Positions 7,112 through 12,191 of a stretch of 19,678 nt of DNA are shown piece after piece. The stretch comes from JBAZDV01 sp041669745. GTDB taxonomy: Archaea > Thermoplasmatota > Thermoplasmata > Methanomassiliicoccales > Methanomethylophilaceae. The DNA lies in NCBI GenBank assembly GCA_041669745.1, contig JBAYAO010000016.1:1-19678 (forward strand), read 5' to 3'. Numbering within the stretch: the stretch's first letter is position 1; each line of letters begins with the position of its first letter. Position numbers and translations under genes: made by a program. The notes beneath the pieces are model-generated. The model was not told where the DNA came from, made no database searches, and was given only the letters and a program-made list of their open reading frames with translations.

Positions 7112-8440
7112 TTATGTTGTACGTTTATTGACGAACTCAACAGGTTGTTCCAAACCCATGCGTTTTAACGGTTTCGATAAATGACGGCGGGAAGCTGTCG
7201 GGGGTTCATACCAACCCGGAAGGATCCATCGAGTCCCGTTCTCCGTAGGTACATCTTTGGTTTTTATATGACATGCTCTGCAACGATACCCTTGTCCTTT
7301 ACCGATCGAATCCATCTTCCTGTGACATTCAGGACATGTCGGATTGGATAGTTTCCTGGAGATTTTCACAGCATCTATAACATGAAGTTTCTCAACATTC
7401 AACGTACGGGGGGATTCCCTGAATTCACCAAGAACCTCGATCGTGTCGCCAGGAATCAGTTGATCGAAAGATAACCGAAACTCTTTAGACGGTTCGTATG
7501 CACCGCATGTCACCGTACCGTATCTCGTATCTATGTCTATGAATGTATGACCGCCTTTGATATGATGAGCTTTCGCAATCACGGTTCCGATGATGGAATA
7601 GGATTGGTTGGGTATCAATTCCGTGGCTTCATGTATTATATGATCGTCGGTTCCCTGATTGGTGAGAAAAACGACCCATCTTTCCCGGTCCTCTGTTACG
7701 AGTGTGTCGGCGGCAGCGATCAGGTCTGAAAGATCGTCTCCTCTTAATCCGTAAAGAACGGGACAGGGTGTTGCCGGTATCATCGCAACTTTGTTCTCTC
7801 TGTCTTCCCAACTGTTGAATGTCGTGAGGAATGTATGATCCATATCCCTGACGGATAACGGATCGTACTGTCTCGGTGTTCCCCATTTTTCCCTGTGTCT
7901 GTATGCGAGAAGTTCGAACGTGGTATCTACCGGAATCCATGCGAGACCGCATGTAGCACCTATGATACCGCGACCGTTGCCTATGGTGAATGTCTTCGCA
8001 TCTATTCTTTTCAATTCTGTTTCTATGGTTTTCCGATCCATGATTGTTCTGACGCCGTTTGTGTAGAACAGTGGATCCGGTCTGATATTCGTAATGACCA
8101 TTCCTGGATTCGCATCTTCTGAGTGATTGGCTTCTACGATCGGGATCAGTCTCTTACATATGCTTTCAAGATCCGAATCTTCTTTTTGAAGATCGGAGAA
8201 GCAATAGAGTTTCTTTCTGTCAAGCACACCTATGAATTTCTTTTGACCGCAACCGTGACCGAATTGCATGACGAGCGAGCCGTTACCTCTTGTCTTCCAT
8301 GGAACAGCCGGATTCAATCTGACGAGTCTAGGATGTTCGATCAGATCGTGATCTTTGATCATCTCCTTTATTATCTCGGTTGCAAGAAACGTAGTACAAT
8401 TTCCATTAAGAGAATCTGTATCATCAACTGCCACGAACAT
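7112..8440 (-). CDS. tiaS: tRNA(Ile2) 2-agmatinylcytidine synthetase TiaS
   Basis: A 442-residue enzyme that uses ATP and agmatine to convert C34 of the AUA-reading tRNA(Ile) (CAU anticodon) to agmatidine, which is required for AUA decoding in most archaea. The N-terminus carries DDTDS (residues 6-10), the hallmark of the TiaS catalytic domain. A middle ferredoxin-like/FLD region follows, with GNGRGIIGATCG. An OB-fold domain (about 280-360) contains SIIGTVIAKAHHIKGGHTFIDI, and a zinc ribbon is formed by C369, C372, C387 and C390 (CPEC and CRAC). The length agrees with known TiaS proteins. A TATA-like TTTATAC lies about 25 bases before the ATG, so the message is probably leaderless. Confidence 0.95.
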   Translation of the reverse strand: MFVAVDDTDSLNGNCTTFLATEIIKEMIKDHDLIEHPRLVRLNPAVPWKTRGNGSLVMQFGHGCGQKKFIGVLDRKKLYCFSDLQKEDSDLESICKRLIPIVEANHSEDANPGMVITNIRPDPLFYTNGVRTIMDRKTIETELKRIDAKTFTIGNGRGIIGATCGLAWIPVDTTFELLAYRHREKWGTPRQYDPLSVRDMDHTFLTTFNSWEDRENKVAMIPATPCPVLYGLRGDDLSDLIAAADTLVTEDRERWVVFLTNQGTDDHIIHEATELIPNQSYSIIGTVIAKAHHIKGGHTFIDIDTRYGTVTCGAYEPSKEFRLSFDQLIPGDTIEVLGEFRESPRTLNVEKLHVIDAVKISRKLSNPTCPECHRKMDSIGKGQGYRCRACHIKTKDVPTENGTRWILPGWYEPPTASRRHLSKPLKRMGLEQPVEFVNKRTT

Positions 8441-8461
8441 TGGTTCCGCATAAACAATCGA

Positions 8462-8471
8462 TGTATAAACC
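8462..8471 (-). promoter_or_regulatory. TATA box of tiaS
   Basis: The minus strand reads GGTTTATACA about 25 bases before the tiaS ATG (8438-8440). No Shine-Dalgarno lies between them, as expected for a leaderless transcript. The element sits in the short gap after the OB-fold-like gene. Confidence 0.45.
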
Positions 8472-8485
8472 GATTCCCAACGAGA

Positions 8486-8785
8486 TCAGTATTCGTGAAT
8501 AGTGTTCACGAAGAAGATTTCGCGATTCTCAGAAAACCTTCCTGTGAGTATCTGTAATTTATCCGTTTTACAGATATCTTTGTTGAAGAAACAGTGAATC
8601 ACCTCTCCTTCGATATCTGTAAAGTCGAAAATAAAACCGTTGTCTGTCCTTTCGATGTTGCCTATCAAACCCAGATATTCGTTTTTTTCCTCAGAATTTT
8701 CCGAAGAATCTGCAGACAGGTCTGCGATTGCAAGAAGTGATATCAAAGCGATGATCAGAATCGTCAGAACGGTATATTTATCCAT
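8486..8785 (-). CDS. Small membrane-anchored OB-fold-like protein, function unknown
   Basis: A 99-residue protein. Residues 5-22 form one hydrophobic segment (TVLTILIIALISLLAIAD), a signal anchor or uncleaved signal peptide, followed by a polar linker rich in Ser and Glu (25-34). The rest, from YLGLIGNIERTDNGFIFDF to the end, has the beta-strand pattern of a small OB fold: GxI, then F-x-F-x-D-x-x-G-x-x-I, then ITGRF and a final strand. That is similar in layout to tRNA_anti-like domains; this is a pattern judgement, not a database match. Topology suggests the domain faces outside, where nucleic acid binding would be unexpected. The gene begins just past the left inverted repeat next to cdc6 and lies 45 bases upstream of tiaS on the same strand. 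AGTTAAATAGG about 27 bases before the ATG may be its TATA element. Confidence 0.65.
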   Translation of the reverse strand: MDKYTVLTILIIALISLLAIADLSADSSENSEEKNEYLGLIGNIERTDNGFIFDFTDIEGEVIHCFFNKDICKTDKLQILTGRFSENREIFFVNTIHEY

Positions 8786-8803
8786 AAAAAAGGACCGAAT
8801 CGA

Positions 8804-8814
8804 TTCCTATTTAA
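8804..8814 (-). promoter_or_regulatory. TATA-like element of the OB-fold-like gene
   Basis: On the minus strand AGTTAAATAGG lies 20-30 bases before the start at 8785, with no Shine-Dalgarno in between. The surrounding stretch 8786-8843 is AT-rich and is bounded by the inverted repeat at 8844, so it could also be an unwinding segment. The two roles cannot be told apart here. Confidence 0.35.
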
Positions 8815-8843
8815 CTTGATAACTACAATTAACTGGAAAATAG

Positions 8844-8874
8844 AGGCCCCCACCCCACCATTTCCACTCGAGAT
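8844..8874 (-). repeat. 31-bp inverted repeat, left copy; probable origin recognition box
   Basis: Perfect 31-base match, in inverted orientation, to 10388-10418. Read on the minus strand it holds CTCGAGTGGAAAT followed by GGTGGGGTGGGGGCC. Archaeal origin recognition boxes consist of a TTCCAnTGGAA-type dyad followed by a run of G, and this copy keeps the TGGAAA half and the G-run. It ends seven bases from the cdc6 stop codon. The match stops sharply at both ends: the next bases differ on each side from the other copy. Confidence 0.75.
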
Positions 8875-8881
8875 CCAAAAA

Positions 8882-10108
8882 TCAGATGAGTTTGGTTTGT
8901 GTCGGAACTTTATTTGATTCCAAAGGTTTGAATATCGGATCGTTTTTGAAAACAGCTACTATATCCTTTGCGATACTGAGTTCTATCTCCTTGGTCCGAC
9001 CGGCTCGACCGAGTGATTTGATACTTGCATTGATGAAACCCATCATGTCAAGTTCTGAAATAAGATCCGTAACCCTTCTTTGCGTAAGTGCACTTGTGCC
9101 GAGGAGTTCAGAGATGCTTTTGTACATTATGTAGACCTCTCCTGTGGTCATCACGGCATTTCCTCTTTCGACATTTTTGATAATACTCATCAGAATGATT
9201 TTTGATTGTTGTGATAATGTTTTCAAACCTTCTGAGACGACATTGAATTCTATACTGTTTTTTGCTGATTTGACCTCTGCATCGGTAACAATCGATTCTC
9301 CGTTTCGTTCTGCGATATCGGCTGCTGTCTTCAGAAGATTCAAAGCGACCCGTGCATCACCGTTAACCTTCGCAGCGAGGATAGCGCAATAAGGAATCAC
9401 GGAAGAATCCAAAACATCGTCGAAAAGTGCTTCTTTCGCTCTTTCGGTCAAGATGTCTTCCAATTCCTCCTTGGTATAAGGAGGGAAGATGAGATTCTCT
9501 TCTCCTAGTCTGCTCTTTGCTTTAGGTTCAAGAAGTTCTCCGAATTTCATGTTGTTCGAAATCCCTACTAAAGAGACTTTGGAATTTTGTAGATTCTCAT
9601 TGATTTTGACCAAATAGTAAAAAATCATATCGCCTTTTTTCGAAACCATGTGATCAATCTCATCGAGAACAACAATGAAGACCTTGTCCAATTTATCCAA
9701 TTGTATTATCAATTCCGAATATAGTTTCTCAAAACTCCATCCTGTGAATGGAATTTGCGAATCTATCATTATCTGACTGACAATATTGTAGAGAATCCCG
9801 TAAGCTGTATCGACAACTTCGCAATTTACATACACATAAGAGCATTTTTGCTCTTCGGGATCTATTTTTTTCAATTCCTTCCCTATGTAATTCAAGACAG
9901 CCGTTTTTCCAGTTCCGGTCATTCCGTAGACCATTATATTCGACGGTCTATCTCCATTCAGGGCCATGGCGATGATCGAAGCTATCCTATCGATCTGTGT
10001 GTTTCTATGTGGTAATTGTTCGGGAATATACGTAGTCTGAAGAATGTTCCGATTTTTGATAATCTGTTTCCTTTTTTGGATATATTGTGTAAAAATCGAT
10101 TCATCCAT
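8882..10108 (-). CDS. cdc6: Orc1/Cdc6 replication initiator
   Basis: A 408-residue AAA+ initiator that binds origin boxes and helps load the MCM helicase. Walker A is GMTGTGKT (62-69). Walker B is VVLDEID with D149 and E150. Sensor 1 is around N185-N186 (GISNN), followed by the initiator block KSRLGEENLIFPPYT (198-212, R200 the likely arginine finger). Sensor 2 is R253 in GDARVAL. The C-terminal winged helix (about 295-390) includes LTQRRVTDLISELDMMGFI, the DNA-recognition region. The ATG at 10106-10108 is preceded by AAGTGAT, a weak Shine-Dalgarno, and by an AT-rich promoter with inverted half-sites. The gene is visibly richer in A/T than the ATP synthase genes: 20 of 60 bases are G/C at 9661-9720, against 34 of 60 at 17401-17460, both hand-counted single lines. 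Confidence 0.96.
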   Translation of the reverse strand: MDESIFTQYIQKRKQIIKNRNILQTTYIPEQLPHRNTQIDRIASIIAMALNGDRPSNIMVYGMTGTGKTAVLNYIGKELKKIDPEEQKCSYVYVNCEVVDTAYGILYNIVSQIMIDSQIPFTGWSFEKLYSELIIQLDKLDKVFIVVLDEIDHMVSKKGDMIFYYLVKINENLQNSKVSLVGISNNMKFGELLEPKAKSRLGEENLIFPPYTKEELEDILTERAKEALFDDVLDSSVIPYCAILAAKVNGDARVALNLLKTAADIAERNGESIVTDAEVKSAKNSIEFNVVSEGLKTLSQQSKIILMSIIKNVERGNAVMTTGEVYIMYKSISELLGTSALTQRRVTDLISELDMMGFINASIKSLGRAGRTKEIELSIAKDIVAVFKNDPIFKPLESNKVPTQTKLI

Positions 10109-10118
10109 TGATTATCAC

Positions 10119-10195
10119 TTCTGTACATCAGAAATTTTACTTTCTTTTCAGACTTCTGATGGAACGACCATACGGTATAAATTACTTTGTTCAGA
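10119..10195. promoter_or_regulatory. Half-site cluster in the divergent cdc6/microprotein promoter
   Basis: TCAGA occurs at 10128-10132, 10148-10152 and 10191-10195, and TCTGA at 10155-10159. They form a hyphenated palindrome TTCTG-N5-CAGAA (10119-10133), a second one TCAGA-CT-TCTGA (10148-10159), and a longer inverted pair CATCAGAA/TTCTGATG (10126-10133 and 10154-10161). The first overlaps the likely cdc6 promoter element (AAAATTTC on the minus strand, 10131-10138). This suggests an operator for a dimeric regulator, possibly autoregulation by Cdc6; no experimental basis. Confidence 0.45.
10175..10184 (+). promoter_or_regulatory. TATA box upstream of the microprotein gene
   Basis: GTATAAATTA is the best TATA match in the gap between cdc6 and the signal peptidase gene. 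It points rightwards, with its centre about 25 bases before ATG 10203, so the transcript would start at or next to that codon. Confidence 0.5.
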
Positions 10196-10202
10196 GTTGA
10201 AA

Positions 10203-10361
10203 ATGAAACGGTGTATCTCTTTTAATAGCAAAAAGCGATATCCTGCCAATCGAATACCGATGAGGGAAAAAATGAAACATAAAGGATATCTTGTTATCGC
10301 TGCCTGTGTTTTCGGCATTGTCGCAATGATCGGCATAATTTACGCCATCGGCGTGCTTTGA
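10203..10361 (+). CDS. Possible 52-residue single-pass membrane microprotein
   Basis: A short reading frame divergent from cdc6. The N-terminal 30 residues are basic (MKRCISFNSKKRY..., later REKMKHKG), and residues 31-52 are almost entirely hydrophobic (LVIAACVFGIVAMIGIIYAI), giving a C-terminal membrane helix with positive residues predicted inside. ATG 10203 fits a leaderless start from the TATA box at 10175. A shorter 29-residue version from ATG 10272 has a good Shine-Dalgarno (GAGGG, 10262-10266), and ATG 10260 is a third option. The hydrophobic helix is common to all three. It ends 26 bases before the right inverted repeat. No family is recognised. Because it is so short, chance cannot be excluded, but the TATA box, ribosome site and coherent membrane helix together favour a real gene. 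Confidence 0.5.
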   Translation: MKRCISFNSKKRYPANRIPMREKMKHKGYLVIAACVFGIVAMIGIIYAIGVL

Positions 10362-10387
10362 AACTCTTCACCGTCCCATTATTTGCA

Positions 10388-10418
10388 ATCTCGAGTGGAA
10401 ATGGTGGGGTGGGGGCCT
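10388..10418 (+). repeat. 31-bp inverted repeat, right copy; probable origin recognition box
   Basis: Identical over 31 bases, in inverted orientation, to 8844-8874. The plus strand carries the CTCGAGTGGAAAT core and the GGGGTGGGGG run. Its last two bases lie within the stop codon of the signal peptidase gene (10417-10419), so the box abuts a coding end just as the left copy abuts the cdc6 stop. Confidence 0.75.
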
Positions 10419-11247
10419 ATACTTCTTCCCTTCTTTTTCTTCGTTCATCCAAGAACATGAAGGTAAAATCCAGGACCATCATCAGCACTATGAAGAACAC
10501 GATAAGATCCATGATCGCAATGAACAGACAAGGAATACTGTTGGAAGGTATCATCGCAATGCTTTGGCTGTTTTGCGTGATATATAGTTTGATACATCCC
10601 AACCATGGAATTTCCATGCCGGCTACAGCCTTGAGGGTTCCCTCGGTTACAAGACCATTCGCCGATATTCCGACAGCTTGATCGAAATAAGTGTTGTTAT
10701 CCCCTTTAGTCAGCCAACCGCTGTGAGGATAATTCCCCGCCAACACATCGAGATCTATACTTGCATAAGAATTTCCGTCAAAACCCAAATTCGTAAACAA
10801 AAGGATTCCGGCCATGTTCTCCCATTCGTTGATGCCATGACTCTCCGCTGTCCAATTGCCCGTATATCGTTCCAGTGAAGGAGCGTTCCAGGTTCCGTCC
10901 GTATTGTATTCCAGCCAGAGGAAGGCACGATGTATGACCGGATTTACTGTTTCTCCACGATAATATATGATAACGTCTCCGTATTCTCCGAATTTCGAAT
11001 AACCAGAAACAGAACCGACGACATAGGTCGTGACCGACATCTTACTGGGATCGCGCATGACTACCATATCGCCGGTGTCTATAATCCCTATGTAAGAAGT
11101 GTCCTGAGAATGCTGCATGCTGCTGGATTCTACAACGGTGATCGGTGAACTCAGACCGGAATAAATGAACAATCCGCCGATACAGACGGACAGGATCACT
11201 GCCGTTGTGATGATAACCGCGAAGATATCTTTCAGATCTTTGTCCAC
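10417..11247 (-). CDS. Archaeal type I signal peptidase (Sec11-like)
   Basis: A 276-residue membrane protease of family S26B that removes signal peptides from exported proteins. An N-terminal membrane anchor (about 9-31) is followed by the catalytic serine S43 in ESSSMQHS, a histidine H106 in VIHRA (archaeal and eukaryotic Sec11 use Ser-His where bacterial enzymes use Ser-Lys), and the aspartates D183 and D189 in TKGDNNTYFDQ. The stretch between the histidine and the aspartates is long (about 75 residues) and rich in Trp, Tyr and Asn. A second membrane segment (about 234-264) closes the protein, ending in a basic tail RRKRREEV. The start is GTG at 11245-11247, with no better ATG; CTATTTATC about 25 bases upstream suggests a leaderless message. 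No other enzyme family fits as well. Confidence 0.88.
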   Translation of the reverse strand: MDKDLKDIFAVIITTAVILSVCIGGLFIYSGLSSPITVVESSSMQHSQDTSYIGIIDTGDMVVMRDPSKMSVTTYVVGSVSGYSKFGEYGDVIIYYRGETVNPVIHRAFLWLEYNTDGTWNAPSLERYTGNWTAESHGINEWENMAGILLFTNLGFDGNSYASIDLDVLAGNYPHSGWLTKGDNNTYFDQAVGISANGLVTEGTLKAVAGMEIPWLGCIKLYITQNSQSIAMIPSNSIPCLFIAIMDLIVFFIVLMMVLDFTFMFLDERRKRREEV

Positions 11248-11266
11248 ACACAGGATACGCTCTCTT

Positions 11267-11299
11267 ACGATAAATAGTGTGAGACGTCAAAGGTATAAT
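11267..11299. promoter_or_regulatory. Divergent promoters of the signal peptidase and dCMP deaminase genes
   Basis: The 77-base gap between the two starts holds a minus-strand CTATTTATCG (11267-11276), 20-30 bases before GTG 11247, and a plus-strand GGTATAATA (11292-11300), about 29 bases before ATG 11325. Neither start has a Shine-Dalgarno, so both messages are probably nearly leaderless. Confidence 0.45.
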
Positions 11300-11324
11300 A
11301 CATGCGTTGGTCATTGTCCCGAAT

Positions 11325-11771
11325 ATGGAAAGACCCGACAACGATGAATATTTTATGAAAATGGCAGAGCTGGTCTCTACCAGGTCGACCTGTCTCAGAA
11401 GACGTGTAGGTGCGGTTATCGTAAAAGATAAACGTGTATTGTCAACAGGTTACAACGGGTCTCCGAAAGGCACCATGCACTGTGAACAGTTGGGTTGCAT
11501 TCGCGAGCAGATGCACGTTCCATCCGGTACAAGACACGAACTCTGCAGAGGTGTTCATGCGGAACAGAACGCCGTCATACAAGCCGCTTATTTCGGTGTC
11601 AGTATCAAAGACGGAACGATATATACGACAACATACCCGTGCTCCATGTGTGCAAAGATCCTCATAAACGCCGGAATCAAAGAAGTTGTTTATTCCGAAG
11701 GTTACGTTGATGATTTGTCTAAGGATCTGTTCTCAGAGACCAATATCGTCGTTAGGGAATACAAGGTCTGA
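11325..11771 (+). CDS. dCMP deaminase (deoxycytidylate deaminase)
   Basis: A 148-residue zinc deaminase that converts dCMP to dUMP, the thymidylate synthase substrate for dTTP. The zinc-site motifs are H78-A-E80 (VHAEQNAV, with E80 as proton shuttle) and P-C106-S-M-C109. The N-terminus DEYFMKMAELVSTRSTCLRRRVGAVIV and the block GYNGSPKGTMHCEQLGC are characteristic of dCMP deaminases rather than of cytidine or tRNA deaminases. A longer reading from a TTG at 11307 is rejected because family members begin close to the DEYF block and a TATA element is placed for ATG 11325. The gene stands alone, 87 bases before the ATP synthase operon and close to the replication genes. Confidence 0.93.
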   Translation: MERPDNDEYFMKMAELVSTRSTCLRRRVGAVIVKDKRVLSTGYNGSPKGTMHCEQLGCIREQMHVPSGTRHELCRGVHAEQNAVIQAAYFGVSIKDGTIYTTTYPCSMCAKILINAGIKEVVYSEGYVDDLSKDLFSETNIVVREYKV

Positions 11772-11782
11772 TCGCCTGCTTC

Positions 11783-11794
11783 CTTTATATAAAG
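11783..11794 (+). promoter_or_regulatory. Upstream TATA box of the ATP synthase operon
   Basis: CTTTATATAAAG is a perfect 12-base palindrome with a strong TATA core. The predicted transcription start is near 11815, giving a leader of about 44 bases before TTG 11859 that includes the Shine-Dalgarno. Confidence 0.55.
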
Positions 11795-11811
11795 AGGACA
11801 AACAGGCTTAA

Positions 11812-11834
11812 GTAGGGTTTATACATACCCCTAC
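11812..11834 (+). promoter_or_regulatory. Inverted repeat around a second TATA-like element before the ATP synthase operon
   Basis: The arms GTAGGG (11812-11817) and CCCTAC (11829-11834) flank an 11-base spacer containing TTTATACAT. As DNA this could be an operator over a second promoter. If transcription starts at the upstream TATA box, the same arms could form a hairpin at the very 5' end of the mRNA. Sequence alone does not decide. Confidence 0.4.
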
Positions 11835-11846
11835 CAAATACGGGTC

Positions 11847-11854
11847 GGGGAGTG
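11847..11854 (+). promoter_or_regulatory. Ribosome binding site supporting the TTG start of subunit H
   Basis: GGGGAGTG lies four bases before TTG 11859. It is the main argument for this non-ATG start. Confidence 0.6.
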
Positions 11855-11858
11855 TAAA

Positions 11859-12191
11859 TTGAGCCGAACTGACATACTTGAAGAAATTAAAAAGGCGGAA
11901 GGATCTGCGGCAGCCAAAGTCGAAAAGGCGGAAGCTGACAAAAAGATCGCAATCGCCGACGCACGCAGAAATTCCGTAAAAAAGATTCAGGATGCTGAAG
12001 CTCAAATGCGTAGCAACTACGAATCTTCCTTAGCCAAAGAAAAAGAGATCCTTGCCGTGAAACGTGACGCTCTATTTGCAGAAGGAAGGAAGGAAGCAGA
12101 CGAAATTGACAGAATCGCACTTTCGAAAATGCCGACGGTCAAAGATTTTCTCAATGAAGAATTTGTGAGGACGCTAAATGTTAATGTCTGA
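11859..12191 (+). CDS. atpH: A-type ATP synthase subunit H (peripheral stalk)
   Basis: First gene of the operon. The 110-residue protein is almost entirely charged heptad-like helix (EIKKAEGSAAAKVEKAEADKKIAIADARR and onward), the long coiled coil that pairs with subunit E to form the peripheral stalk, or stator, of the archaeal rotary ATP synthase. The C-terminus (KMPTVKDFLNEEFVRTL) is a shorter terminal helix. It starts with TTG at 11859, backed by GGGGAGTG. Its end overlaps the subunit I start by 14 bases. Identity rests on composition, length and position at the head of the operon, since coiled coils are weak evidence alone. Confidence 0.85.
   Translation: MSRTDILEEIKKAEGSAAAKVEKAEADKKIAIADARRNSVKKIQDAEAQMRSNYESSLAKEKEILAVKRDALFAEGRKEADEIDRIALSKMPTVKDFLNEEFVRTLNVNV

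Larger units (their letters stand above)
8844..10418. other. Probable chromosomal replication origin region around cdc6
   Basis: orc1/cdc6 is enclosed by two perfect 31-bp inverted ORB-like repeats with their G-runs pointing outward. Archaeal origins usually lie beside an orc1/cdc6 gene, contain inverted ORBs and have an AT-rich unwinding segment. The AT-rich stretch at about 10040-10230, upstream of and into the 5' end of cdc6, is the best unwinding candidate, and 8786-8843 is another. The 1,513-bp spacing between the boxes is much wider than in well-known origins. Larger genes on both sides (tiaS and the thiolase leftwards, the ATP synthase operon rightwards) run away from this point. The origin role is inferred. 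Confidence 0.6.

Noticed and set aside
8844..10418. Inverted repeats as the ends of an insertion sequence or transposon
   Set aside because: No transposase lies between them and no target-site duplication is visible (ATAG before the left copy, ATAC after the right). The TGGAAA/G-run content and cdc6 neighbour fit origin boxes better.
11307..11771. TTG start for the dCMP deaminase at 11307
   Set aside because: Family members begin near the DEYF block, and the TATA element is spaced for ATG 11325.
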